From contig NZ_JBNPXC010000002.1 in NCBI RefSeq assembly GCF_050433505.1, forward strand, positions 372,001 to 436,000: a DNA stretch of 64,000 bases, given 5' to 3'. The position numbers and the translations under genes were made by a program. Below the pieces are notes generated by a model, which had not been told where the DNA came from, searched no databases, and worked only from the letters and a program-made list of their open reading frames with translations. Positions 8,923-18,217 of this stretch are shown here, one piece after another. Numbering within the stretch: position 1 is the first letter of the stretch; each line of letters begins with the position of its first letter. The DNA is from Methanobacterium_D oryzae. Its GTDB lineage: Archaea; Methanobacteriota; Methanobacteria; Methanobacteriales; Methanobacteriaceae.

Positions 8923-9969
8923 TTAAAGTTTAATTCTGATTATTTTATCATCACCAGATTGAGGAATACCTCTACCATCATGGTTTGATGTTGAAATATA
9001 GAGATATCCATCATGTTCAATAACTTCTCTAATTCTTCCTAAATTAGTAAAAAGAGCTTCTTCACCAATCACTGATTTTCCATCTGCTGCAAGAATAATT
9101 TTACGTAATTGAGAACCACGTAAACCTGCAACATATAGAGCACCATTATAATATGCAATTCCAGAGGGAGCAAGTGTAAAATCGGTATAAAAAACTAATG
9201 GTTTTATATAATCTTCTGGAGACGCATCTCCTTGGTAATCTGGCCATCCATAGTTACCACCTTTTTCAATAATGTTTATTTCATCGTAGCGTGTTGGACC
9301 ATGCTCTGATGCATACATTTCTTTAGTTAAAGGATTCCATGTTATGCCTTGAGGATCTCTAAGTCCATAAGAATAAACATAATTCCCAAAGGGATTATCT
9401 GACGGTACTGTATCGTCTTTATTAATTCTTAAGATTTTACCACCTGTAGAATTAATATTTTGAGCTAATGGGCGGCTACCAGCTTCTCCAGTTGTTATAT
9501 AAAGTTTTCCATCTGGGCCAAACTTTATTCGTCCTCCATTGTGGATATTTCCACTAGGAATATTGCCAATTAAAATGGTTTCATTTTCTAATTTTTCATT
9601 CAAGACAAATCTTGAAACTCTGTTTCCATTTTGAGTAGTGTAATATAGGTATACAAATTTATTTTCATTGAACTCTGGATCAACTGCAATTCCTAGTAAT
9701 CCAGACTCTCCCATTTCTATAACACTGATGTTTCCTATGCTTTTAATTGTTCCATTATCAATAATACTGACTCTTCCACCACGTTCAGTAAATATTATTT
9801 TATCATCTGGAAGAAAATCAATAGCCCAAGGTGTATCTAGATTTTGAGCTAAAATTTCTGTTTCATTATTAGGCTGATTCGATGGCAGAATTGTTGAAAG
9901 ATACAGAACTAAGATTATAATTAATATCACAAATATTATTAATATTGCTTTATTTTTCATATAAAACAT
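8923..9969 (-). CDS. PQQ-type aldose (glucose/sorbosone) dehydrogenase-like beta-propeller
   Basis: 348-residue membrane-anchored or secreted six-bladed beta-propeller of the glucose/sorbosone dehydrogenase (YliI/Asd-like) family, which in bacteria oxidises aldoses with PQQ. Visible family signatures: LDTPWAIDFLPDD, FTERGGRVS, ESGLLGIAVDP, NIHNGGRIKFGPDGKLYI, GLRDPQGITWNP, EHGPTRYDEIN and GGNYGWPD. An N-terminal hydrophobic segment (residues 5-26) acts as signal anchor. Start is uncertain: ATG 9969 or ATG 9960, neither with a clear SD. No PQQ-synthesis genes are in this window, so the cofactor and reaction in a methanogen are unclear. Confidence 0.88.
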   Translation of the reverse strand: MFYMKNKAILIIFVILIIILVLYLSTILPSNQPNNETEILAQNLDTPWAIDFLPDDKIIFTERGGRVSIIDNGTIKSIGNISVIEMGESGLLGIAVDPEFNENKFVYLYYTTQNGNRVSRFVLNEKLENETILIGNIPSGNIHNGGRIKFGPDGKLYITTGEAGSRPLAQNINSTGGKILRINKDDTVPSDNPFGNYVYSYGLRDPQGITWNPLTKEMYASEHGPTRYDEINIIEKGGNYGWPDYQGDASPEDYIKPLVFYTDFTLAPSGIAYYNGALYVAGLRGSQLRKIILAADGKSVIGEEALFTNLGRIREVIEHDGYLYISTSNHDGRGIPQSGDDKIIRIKL

Positions 9970-10240
9970 AATTAGCTTTTTTTAGTTATTAATAATTTAT
10001 TTTTTTGGCTTATAGTTCAATTAATCTTAAATTTAACTTTTTTCTATCATTAAGCAGAAAACATGATATTTAGTTAATATATATTATTTAAAATATTTAT
10101 TACTATTGTTTAATTGAATTATTAATTAGGTAAAATAATCTTAAAATGGATTTAATTAATTCATTAACTCTTTTTTTATCTTTTAATTAATTTACAATGC
10201 AAATCATTTAATAATAATTTTAATATAATTAGTAGTAATA

Positions 10241-11734
10241 ATGGTGGTGAAATTTTTGGATCGGTATAGAGTATTTCTACAGAGAATGAGCTTAATAGGA
10301 GCATCTAACTTTTTAGTAACTATTACATCAATTCTTTTTCTTCCTATTATAACAAAAAATCTTTCTATTGCTGATTATGCGGTTTATGTCCAATTTCAAA
10401 TCACAATTACTCTTGTATATAGTGTTGCAATACTTGGCTTACCTTATACTATGGTCAGATTCATGGCAGCTTCGAGAAATATGGAGGAAATAAAGGAGTC
10501 TTTTTACTCTTTTTTATTTACTGTGTTAGGTGTAAGTTTAATAATAGCATTAATTTTGTATTTCCTTGTAGGGCCTATTTCAAACATATTATTTGATGGT
10601 AATTTAGCAGTTGGTCTTATTTTACCTTTAACCACATTAATGACAGCATTAATGTATCTATTTTTTGATTATTTCAGGGCATTTAATCAAATGAATAAAT
10701 ACGCTCTTTTAACTACTGTACAGGCATATATGGTTATTATATTTGGTGCAATTTTGATATTTGCTGGTTTTGGAGTAGTTGGAGCAGTTACAGGTATTTT
10801 AATTACTCAAACTTTAATTTCATTAATAATGTTTATATTAGTATTAAGGCAAATCGGATTTAAGATTCCTAAATTTAGAAATTTGAGAGAATATTTAACT
10901 TTTGGACTCCCTACGATACCAAGTAATGCTTCTTTTTGGGTATTGGATGCTACAGATCGTTATGTAATTGGGATAGCTATAGGTATAAATGCAGTTGGTT
11001 TTTATTCAGCAGGTTACACTATTAGTTCTTTAATGAACCTTCTTACAGCTCCTCTTTATACAGTTTTACTTCCAATATTATCTCAGTATTATGCAGAAAG
11101 AAGAATAAGAGACACAAGATTTCTTTTAAATTACTCAATAAAACTATATTTAGTTGTAGCTGTTCCTGCAGTAGTAGGATTATCTGTTCTTGCAAGACCA
11201 TTGCTTTATGTGTTATCTACACCAGAATTAGCAGATATTGGGTATATAATAACTCCTATTCTTGCAACTGGAGGTTTAATATTTGGGCTTTATTGTATTG
11301 TAACTCAGATAATAGTTATGGAAAGAAAAACCAAAATTACAGGTTATATTTGGGTAATTGCTACTGTTTTAAATGTTGTTATGGATATTAGTTTTGGATA
11401 TTTGTTTGGAATTCTTGGAATTGCAGTTACTACCTTACTTATTTACTCATTTGCCTTTTTAATTACTGCTTATTATGCCTATGGTTATATAAGGTGTAAT
11501 TTCTATTTTGGGTTTATAGCAAAGACAATATATGCTGCAATTTTCATGGCATTTGTTCTATTCCTTCTAAATCCATATGGACTGATTAGTGTGATTCTTT
11601 CTGGAATATTTGCATTTGCTTTTTACCTCTTTGTTTTATGGTTACTTAAAGGAATTAAAACTTCAGAAATCAGGTTTTTCATGGATATAATAAAAGAAAT
11701 AATTATCAATAATTACAGATCATTAAGGGATTAA
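10241..11734 (+). CDS. Polysaccharide/oligosaccharide flippase (Wzx/MOP type)
   Basis: Multispanning exporter of the MOP superfamily, about 497 residues with 12-14 membrane spans, expected to flip polyprenyl-linked glycans across the membrane for surface polysaccharide or protein glycosylation. Typical features are the N-terminal GASNFLVTITSILFLPIITKNL helix and a central amphipathic break (RNLREYLTFGLPTIPSNAS). The ATG at 10241 is followed at once by ggtggtga, which itself would be an SD for TTG 10256 (DRYRVFLQRMSL...), so the true start may be 10256. No glycosyltransferase lies next to it. Likely substrate unknown. Confidence 0.88.
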   Translation: MVVKFLDRYRVFLQRMSLIGASNFLVTITSILFLPIITKNLSIADYAVYVQFQITITLVYSVAILGLPYTMVRFMAASRNMEEIKESFYSFLFTVLGVSLIIALILYFLVGPISNILFDGNLAVGLILPLTTLMTALMYLFFDYFRAFNQMNKYALLTTVQAYMVIIFGAILIFAGFGVVGAVTGILITQTLISLIMFILVLRQIGFKIPKFRNLREYLTFGLPTIPSNASFWVLDATDRYVIGIAIGINAVGFYSAGYTISSLMNLLTAPLYTVLLPILSQYYAERRIRDTRFLLNYSIKLYLVVAVPAVVGLSVLARPLLYVLSTPELADIGYIITPILATGGLIFGLYCIVTQIIVMERKTKITGYIWVIATVLNVVMDISFGYLFGILGIAVTTLLIYSFAFLITAYYAYGYIRCNFYFGFIAKTIYAAIFMAFVLFLLNPYGLISVILSGIFAFAFYLFVLWLLKGIKTSEIRFFMDIIKEIIINNYRSLRD

Positions 11735-11802
11735 GTTAAAAATTAAATGTTTATGTCATTTCGATCATAAATTAAATAGATTAAATCTTGGAAGTGAATA
11801 AT

Positions 11803-12159
11803 ATGCCCATATTTGGAAGAGGTAAAAAACAATATGAAGATATAGAACCTAAAGATGCATTTACAGTACTTGAGAAAAATAGAAATAATCCAGATTTTGA
11901 AGTTCTTGATGTGCGTACTCCTGAAGAATACAATGAAGGACACATTGAAAATGCTCTTCTTTTAAATGTTAAATCTAAGGGTTTTGAAGATGAGCTTGAT
12001 AAACTGAGTAAAGATAAAAATTATTTTGTATATTGTAAATCAGGACGTAGAAGTGGTAAAGCCCTTGAATTAATGGAAAAACATGGATTTAAAAATATAA
12101 ATAATATTGTTGGTGGATTTGATAAATGGAAATCAAGAAGGTTACCCGTTGAAAAATAA
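11803..12159 (+). CDS. Rhodanese-like sulfurtransferase domain protein
   Basis: Single-domain rhodanese, 118 residues, cytoplasmic. Motifs: the N-terminal rhodanese signature VLDVRTPEEYNEGHI and the active-site loop YCKSGRRSGKA, whose Cys would carry the persulfide. Function is sulfur transfer; the acceptor is unknown. The start chosen is ATG 11803, placed after ggaagtga (11790-11797); a longer TTG start at 11788 would include that SD. It is tail-to-tail with the thiolase gene. Confidence 0.9.
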   Translation: MPIFGRGKKQYEDIEPKDAFTVLEKNRNNPDFEVLDVRTPEEYNEGHIENALLLNVKSKGFEDELDKLSKDKNYFVYCKSGRRSGKALELMEKHGFKNINNIVGGFDKWKSRRLPVEK

Positions 12160-12216
12160 TTCAATTTAAAAATAAAAAATAGGTTTACAGCATAAACTGT
12201 AAAATTTGACTCTTAA

Positions 12217-13368
12217 TTAGCTGGACATTATGTGAACTGCAGCAGTTCCACCAGTACCGCCAATGTTATGAGTCATACCGATTTCAGCACCTTCAACTTG
12301 TCGTTTACCGGCTTCTCCTCTAAGTTGCCATACAATTTCGGCGGCCTGAGCAATTCCTGTTGCTCCTAATGGGTGACCTCTGGCTTTTAGTCCTCCGGAT
12401 GGATTTACTGGGATTTTACCATCTAATTCAGTCATACCTTCTTCTATTGCAATTCCACCTTTTCCTTTCTCAACAAATCCAAGGTCTTCTATTGCCAGTA
12501 ATCCGTTAATTGAGAAACAATCGTGTACTTCGACTGCATCAATATTTTTTGGTTCAAGTCCTGCCATTTGATAAGCTTTTCGTGATGCATGTACTGTAGC
12601 GTCAATTGTGGTTAAGTCTTTTCTATCGTGTAATGCAATGGTTCCTGAAGCTTGTGTGGATGCTTTAATATAAATTGGTGTATCAGTGTATTTTTTAGCT
12701 TCTTCTGCTGGACATAAAATGACCGCGGCAGCACCATCTGATACTGGCGAACAATCAAGAAGCCTTAATGGGTCAGCCACTTTTGATGAATTTAATACTG
12801 TATCTACTGATATTTCCATTGGAAATTGGGCAAGGGGGTTTTTAGCACCGTTCTTATGGTTTATAACTGAAACCATTGCTAATTGTTCTCTTGTGGTTCC
12901 GTATTCATACATATGTCTTCTCGCCATCATAGCATAGAGTGATGGGAATGTAACTCCTTGTTGTGCTTCCCATTCTTGATCAGATGCTGTGGCAATAGCT
13001 GGTGTTGGATCTACTACATCTGTCATTTTTTCAACACCTGCAGAAATTACAACATCGTGATATCCTGATGCAACGGCCATTATTCCATTTCTGAGCGCTA
13101 ATCCTCCAGATGCGCATGCTGCTTCTACTCTTGCGCATGGTATTGGTGTTAATCCTGAATGATCTGCTATTAATGATGCAATGTGTTCTTGTTGAACAAA
13201 GAGACCGGCAGACATATTTCCAACATACATTGCCTCTAAGTCTGCACCTTCTATGTTTGCATCTTCAGCTGCTTTTATTCCAGCCTCAGTTATTAAATCT
13301 CTAAATGATTTTTCCCAGAGTTCTCCAAATTTTGTTTGTGAAACTCCTATAATTGCAACGTCTCTCAT
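12217..13368 (-). CDS. Acetyl-CoA C-acetyltransferase (archaeal thiolase of the mevalonate pathway)
   Basis: Condenses two acetyl-CoA to acetoacetyl-CoA, the first step to isoprenoid lipids. 383 residues. The nucleophilic cysteine is C85 in EAACASGG. Later motifs are VEVHDCFSINGLLA, GGLKARGHPLGATG and MTHNIGGTGG, as in archaeal SCP-x-like thiolases. The start ATG 13368 follows GGGGGA, and the gene begins 12 bases after the HMG-CoA synthase ORF, so the two form an operon and probably a channelling complex. In many archaea a DUF35 (OB/zinc ribbon) scaffold gene adjoins; none is present downstream here. Confidence 0.95.
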   Translation of the reverse strand: MRDVAIIGVSQTKFGELWEKSFRDLITEAGIKAAEDANIEGADLEAMYVGNMSAGLFVQQEHIASLIADHSGLTPIPCARVEAACASGGLALRNGIMAVASGYHDVVISAGVEKMTDVVDPTPAIATASDQEWEAQQGVTFPSLYAMMARRHMYEYGTTREQLAMVSVINHKNGAKNPLAQFPMEISVDTVLNSSKVADPLRLLDCSPVSDGAAAVILCPAEEAKKYTDTPIYIKASTQASGTIALHDRKDLTTIDATVHASRKAYQMAGLEPKNIDAVEVHDCFSINGLLAIEDLGFVEKGKGGIAIEEGMTELDGKIPVNPSGGLKARGHPLGATGIAQAAEIVWQLRGEAGKRQVEGAEIGMTHNIGGTGGTAAVHIMSS

Positions 13369-13380
13369 TTAATTCCCCCA

Positions 13381-14421
13381 TTAGGCCATTTTTAATTTGC
13401 CTTTATATTTGGCATACATGGCGTAATCAACGTAACTTTTATTTGCTACCAATTCTGTGACTTTTGGTGCATTTTCTCTTCTTTCTTCTATGTTATCATT
13501 TATTGTTATGCTGAATGCATCGCTTCCAGCACCGGATCCGTATGATACTGCAAGTATACGGTCTCCTGGTTTTGCAATATCAAGTATTGCTGCTAATCCA
13601 AGTGGAGTTGCTCCGGAATAAGTATTTCCAATAACTGGGGTTAATAATCCAGTTTTAGATTGTTCACTAGTAAATCCTAATTTCTTTGCAGCTTTAAGGT
13701 AGAATTTTCCATTTGGCTGGTGGAAAACAGCATGATCATAGTCTGAGGCTTCAGTGCCCATTTTTTCAAACATACCTTTTGCTGCTGATAAAACGTGTTT
13801 AAAGTAGGCTGGTTCTCCTGTGAACCTTCCTCCGTGTCTGGGGTATGGTTTACCTTCTCTTCTATAGAAATCAGGAGTATCTGTTGTAAAACTGTAGGTT
13901 CCTTCAAAGTCAGCGACAGCGTTATCTTTTCCAATAACGTAAGCGGCCCCTCCTGCTGATGCGGTATATTCAAGTGCATCTCCTGGAGCTCCCTGTGCTG
14001 TATCCGCACCAATTGCTAATCCATAATCAATAATTCCAGAATCTACAAGGCCCATACATATTTGCATCCCGGCTGTACCTGCTTTACATGCAAATTCTAA
14101 ATCAGCAGATGTCATATGCGGTGCTGCACCAACGGCCTCTGCAACTATTGTTGCTGTAGGTTTAACAGCATAAGGATGTGATTCTGATCCAACGTAAACA
14201 GCCCCTATTTTTTGAGGGTCTATCAGTGCTCTTGTAATTGCGTATCTTGCTGCTTCCACTGATATGGTTGCAGTATCCTCATCAGGAGCAGGTACAGATT
14301 TTTCCTGCACTACTAGTCCTCTTGAGATAGCATTTGGGTCATCTCCCCAAACTTTGGCTATTTCTTCAACTTTAATTCTATATGAAGGTATATAAACTCC
14401 ATATCCTACAATTCCTGCCAT
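13381..14421 (-). CDS. Hydroxymethylglutaryl-CoA synthase (archaeal)
   Basis: Condenses acetoacetyl-CoA with acetyl-CoA to HMG-CoA in the mevalonate pathway for archaeal ether lipids. 346 residues, normal for archaeal enzymes. The catalytic cysteine is C112 in LEFACKAGTAG; AVFHQPNGKF carries the conserved His, and GNTYSGATPLGLA and SYGSGAGSDAF are family motifs. It is the first gene of a two-gene operon with thiolase. The SD before ATG 14421 is a modest GTGAT. Confidence 0.96.
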   Translation of the reverse strand: MAGIVGYGVYIPSYRIKVEEIAKVWGDDPNAISRGLVVQEKSVPAPDEDTATISVEAARYAITRALIDPQKIGAVYVGSESHPYAVKPTATIVAEAVGAAPHMTSADLEFACKAGTAGMQICMGLVDSGIIDYGLAIGADTAQGAPGDALEYTASAGGAAYVIGKDNAVADFEGTYSFTTDTPDFYRREGKPYPRHGGRFTGEPAYFKHVLSAAKGMFEKMGTEASDYDHAVFHQPNGKFYLKAAKKLGFTSEQSKTGLLTPVIGNTYSGATPLGLAAILDIAKPGDRILAVSYGSGAGSDAFSITINDNIEERRENAPKVTELVANKSYVDYAMYAKYKGKLKMA

Positions 14422-14675
14422 TTAATATCACTATCCTAAATAATCAATTTTATAAACTAATTTTGTTTTTTAGTATGTTAATTTCTTTTAAAAATTTAAA
14501 ACAATTTATAATTATTTATTTACACAAATAAAATTTAGTTACATGATATTGCTTAAAACAAACTTATAAAGTTTACTATAAATATTAATTTTAAAAAATA
14601 ATTAGAAACATTTAATTCACTAAATAATAGCTAAAATAGCTAATGTAATAGAATAACATTTTAATAGGATATAAA

Positions 14676-14906
14676 TTAATTTAAACGCTGAATATATAGG
14701 ATTTTAGTTCCTTTTATGAATTCTATACCTTCAGATGTCTCAATAGCCACATTAAGATAGTTGTCTATGGCTAAGAGTTTACCATCTTTTGATTCACTGT
14801 TTTTTTGTTCTATTTGAACATCTTTATTTTGAAATTGTTTAAGCTGTCTGTGAAGTGGATTTTCTTTTTTTTCTTCTGATTTAGCGGCTATTATTTTACC
14901 CCTCAT
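14676..14906 (-). CDS. LSm-like small RNA-binding protein
   Basis: 76-residue protein with a basic N-terminus and a C-terminal half that reads as an Sm fold: an Sm1-like stretch (KDGKLLAIDNYLNVAIET) and an Sm2-like motif (IKGTKILYIQ, compare consensus I-R-G-x-x-I). It resembles the LSm-like RNA-binding proteins that form rings on U-rich RNA in archaea. The start ATG 14906 follows GAGAGGATAT. It stands alone between two larger operons on the same strand. Call rests on motif resemblance; the N-terminal extension of about 35 residues is unusual for a minimal LSm. Confidence 0.65.
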   Translation of the reverse strand: MRGKIIAAKSEEKKENPLHRQLKQFQNKDVQIEQKNSESKDGKLLAIDNYLNVAIETSEGIEFIKGTKILYIQRLN

Positions 14907-15040
14907 TATATCCTCTCATTTTCTTTATTTATTGTAATTTTGATGCCATGAGTTTGTTTGTTTTAATATAACTATTTTCTGGTTAAATGAATATTTAAAA
15001 AAATATTTATTCTAATAATATTTATTTTTAAGTTATAATA

Positions 15041-15733
15041 CTAAAGATAAGTTCCTTGCCAACTGTAACGCTCTTCTTTCCATGGATCACCATGATTATG
15101 GTAGCCATTAGATTCCCAAAATCCGGGTCTATCTTCTGCCATAAACTCTATACTAGTAACCCATTTGGCACTTTTCCAAAAGTACAATTTAGGAACAACA
15201 AGCCTTACTGGAGCTCCATGTTTTGAATTTATCTTGTTTAAGTTATGATGGGTTGCAAATATTACATCAGGCTCGAAAAAATCTTCAATAGATAAATTTG
15301 TAGTAAAATTTTTTTCTGCATGGATCATAACGAATTTAGCTTCTGGAAGAATGTTTACAAGTTCTTTAATGGTTGATGAACTTACACCTTCCCATAGGTT
15401 ATTGAGCTTTGACCATGAAGTAACACAATGTATGTCAGAAAAAACTTTAGATTTTGGAAGTAACATAAATTCATTATAATTTAGTTCTTTTTCTTCTTCA
15501 ACAAGTCCAAATATTCTAAATTTCCATTCATTGTTATTAATATTCTGAACTCGTCCTGCATGTAGTACTGGCCATTTTTTAACCTCATGCTGCCCTGGAG
15601 GAATTCTATTTTCTCTTTTAGTATCTTCACTAAGAACTATATTCTTATCGGCAAGTATATTTTTTATTTGCCCTTCATTTACTGAAATTTTGCCTTTCAT
15701 TTTCTTTTTGAATCCACTAAATAGTTCTTTCAA
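15041..15733 (-). CDS. Sulfite-oxidase-fold molybdopterin oxidoreductase
   Basis: 230-residue cytoplasmic protein of the sulfite oxidase / YedY catalytic-domain family, which binds a molybdopterin cofactor. The conserved cysteine ligand is in DIHCVTSWSK (about residue 107). Other motifs are FRIFGLVEEEKELNYNEF, GAPVRLVVPKLYFWKSAKW and the C-terminal RPGFWESNGYHNHGDPW. No twin-arginine or other signal is present, unlike YedY. TTG 15733 follows AGGAGG, 13 bases after the DUF255 gene, so the two genes are co-transcribed. Substrate unknown; molybdopterin or tungstopterin binding is inferred from the family. Confidence 0.88.
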   Translation of the reverse strand: MKELFSGFKKKMKGKISVNEGQIKNILADKNIVLSEDTKRENRIPPGQHEVKKWPVLHAGRVQNINNNEWKFRIFGLVEEEKELNYNEFMLLPKSKVFSDIHCVTSWSKLNNLWEGVSSSTIKELVNILPEAKFVMIHAEKNFTTNLSIEDFFEPDVIFATHHNLNKINSKHGAPVRLVVPKLYFWKSAKWVTSIEFMAEDRPGFWESNGYHNHGDPWKEERYSWQGTYL

Positions 15734-15746
15734 TATTAAATCCTCC

Positions 15747-17846
15747 TTAAGGATTGTTTAAAATGTCTAATATGGCATTTAGATCATTTGTTGGATATTT
15801 GCAAGTTCCTTCTGAACATATATATGCTGTGGCTTTATTGTTTTCCATTTTTTTAAACTCTAAAGAAGGAATCATTTCTATCATTTCATGATCATCACTT
15901 GAAGTTCTTAAAACAAGAGTTTTATTAGGTATAAAATGGCCTCTAATCGAGTTTAATATAATTTCCGTGTCTTTTGCTTCTTTATTTCCAGCTATTACAA
16001 CTTCATAATATGGGCCAAATTTAAAATCAAGGGCAACCATGAATTGGGTGTATCCATAAGGTGTTTTTGATATTTGTTCTGAAAATGCTTTTTCTAATTG
16101 AATAGTAGTTTTTTTAAGTGCTTCATCTTCAGTTATTTTTGAAAGCCGGAGTAAATTCAGCATTTGAATTGAATTACCTGATGGAATTGCACTATCATAA
16201 ATTTCTTTCTTTCTTACAAGTATTTCTTCTCCGAAATCTGGCGTAAAATAAAATCCTCCGTTTTTTTCATCCCAAAAATGATCCATTAAAGTGTTATTTA
16301 ATGATAGTGCAGTTTTAAGGTATTTCGGTTTGAAAGAAGATTCATATAGCTCTAAAAATCCATGTATTAAGAAAGCATAATCATCTAAATTTCCTTCAAT
16401 TGCTGCTTCATTTTCTCTAAAACGATGCAGAAGTCGATTATCTTTATACATATTGTTAAGTATGAATTCTGCTGCATCTAATGCGGCTTTTAAATAATTT
16501 TTATCTTCAAAAGCTTGTGCACCCTTTGCAAGTGCTGCTATCATTAATCCATTCCAATCTGTTAGTATTTTATCATCCTTATGGGGTCTGATTCTTTTTT
16601 CACGAGCAATAAACACTTTTTTCCTGACTTTATCTATTCTTTCTTCAAGTTTTTCTTTCGAAATACTGAATATTTCAGCCATATCATCTAATGAATTTGT
16701 AAGGTGGAGTATGTTAGTACCAGTTTTTTCTCCAGTAGTTTCTTCGCTAAAATTACCTTCATCAGTTACACCAAAAATTTTAGATGCAAAGTTAGCATCT
16801 TCCTCACCAAGAACTTCAAAAATCTCATTTTTGCTCCATACATAAAATTTTCCTTCCACTCCTTCGCTGTCTGCATCTTCTGCTGAATAAAAGCCCCCAT
16901 CTTCCGATTTCATATCTCTTAAGACATATTCAAATATCTCTTCAGCAGTTTTTTTGTATTTTTTATTTCCTGTAGCCTGAAAAGTTTCGATATAAGCTAC
17001 TGCAATCATGGCCTGATCATACAGCATCTTTTCAAAATGTGGAACTAACCATTCTTGGTCTACTGAATATCGGTGAAAACCAAACCCTATATGATCATAA
17101 ACTCCTCCATTTCGCATAGAATCAAGAGTTTCTTCTACTATATTCAATGCTCTTTCATTACCTGAGCGTTTCCAGTATCTAAGCAAAAATAAAAGATTAT
17201 GGGCTGTTGGAAATTTAGGGGCCGTACCAAATCCTCCATAAACTTCATCAAAATTATCTGAAAGGCTTTCATAAGCTTCATCAAGTATATCTGGATTAAT
17301 TTCATCTGAAGGTGAAGTTTCTGATACTTTTTGAAGTGCGTCAATTATTGTGTTTGCTGAATTAGATATTTCCTCTGGTTTGGTGTTCCAGAGCTCTTTA
17401 ACATTTAAAATAAGGTCTTTAAGTCCGGTTCTTCTATATTTACTTTCCTTTGGAAAATAAGTTCCTGCAAAAAAAGGTCGCTTATCAGGAGTCATTATAA
17501 TTGTTAATGGCCATCCACCACTTCCAGTCATCATCTGGCAAACAGTCATGTAAATATTATCTAAATCGGGCCTTTCTTCACGATCTACTTTTATTGAAAC
17601 GAATGTATCATTCATAAGCCGCCCAATTTCATGATCCTCAAAGGATTCATGAGCCATAACATGACACCAGTGGCATGTTGAATATCCAATTGATAAAAAA
17701 ATAGGTTTATTCTCATTTTTTGCTTTTAGAAATGCATTTTCGCTCCATGGATACCAATCTACAGGATTATGAACATGTTGAAGTAAATAAGGACTTTTTT
17801 CATTCATTAAATGATTATATTGTTCATTTAACTTTTTAGAATTCAT
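15747..17846 (-). CDS. DUF255 thioredoxin-like / N-acylglucosamine-epimerase-like fusion (YyaL/SPATA20 family)
   Basis: About 699 residues. The N-terminal DUF255 thioredoxin-fold domain carries CHWC in GYSTCHWCHVMAHESF. A large alpha/alpha-barrel domain follows, with motifs GGWPLTIIMTPD, GGVYDHIGFGFHRYSVD, WLVPHFEKMLYDQA, GGFYSAEDADSEG and DDKILTDWNGLMIAAL. Family members are widespread, but their reaction is not established; a redox or sugar-related role is proposed. The start is set at ATG 17846, preceded by TTGGAG at good spacing; an upstream ATG at 17915 lacks an SD. First gene of the operon with the sulfite-oxidase-fold gene. Confidence 0.92.
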   Translation of the reverse strand: MNSKKLNEQYNHLMNEKSPYLLQHVHNPVDWYPWSENAFLKAKNENKPIFLSIGYSTCHWCHVMAHESFEDHEIGRLMNDTFVSIKVDREERPDLDNIYMTVCQMMTGSGGWPLTIIMTPDKRPFFAGTYFPKESKYRRTGLKDLILNVKELWNTKPEEISNSANTIIDALQKVSETSPSDEINPDILDEAYESLSDNFDEVYGGFGTAPKFPTAHNLLFLLRYWKRSGNERALNIVEETLDSMRNGGVYDHIGFGFHRYSVDQEWLVPHFEKMLYDQAMIAVAYIETFQATGNKKYKKTAEEIFEYVLRDMKSEDGGFYSAEDADSEGVEGKFYVWSKNEIFEVLGEEDANFASKIFGVTDEGNFSEETTGEKTGTNILHLTNSLDDMAEIFSISKEKLEERIDKVRKKVFIAREKRIRPHKDDKILTDWNGLMIAALAKGAQAFEDKNYLKAALDAAEFILNNMYKDNRLLHRFRENEAAIEGNLDDYAFLIHGFLELYESSFKPKYLKTALSLNNTLMDHFWDEKNGGFYFTPDFGEEILVRKKEIYDSAIPSGNSIQMLNLLRLSKITEDEALKKTTIQLEKAFSEQISKTPYGYTQFMVALDFKFGPYYEVVIAGNKEAKDTEIILNSIRGHFIPNKTLVLRTSSDDHEMIEMIPSLEFKKMENNKATAYICSEGTCKYPTNDLNAILDILNNP

Positions 17847-18217
17847 AATAGTACGCTCCAAAGAAATTTTCCAAGATTTTGTAAAAGTATTTGATATTTT
17901 TGGATTTTGAGACATTTCAATGATTTTTGGTATATTATTAAAAATGAACAGTGTTTAATAGAAATCAAAGTTTAGTTTAAAGATTCTCAATTAAGAAATT
18001 GATTATTAACTTTATATTTAAAATAATATAATTTTTTTTATTATTTTGAAGTTCAAAAACAAGTTAATATATAAAATAAAATCTAATATTGAATTTAAAG
18101 TATTTGATAATTACATGATTCAAATATAAATCAAAATTTAAATTGAAAAATAGTTTGTAGATAACACTATATTTGAATTAAAGCATTTTAATATCTATAT
18201 TGAATTAGGTGGTTAAT
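17847..18217. other. Divergent promoter region, no gene seen
   Basis: About 370 bases of very AT-rich DNA between the divergent DUF255 and connectase genes. It must hold both promoters; several TATA-like stretches are present (for example around 18066-18076) and none is clearly best. Confidence 0.45.
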
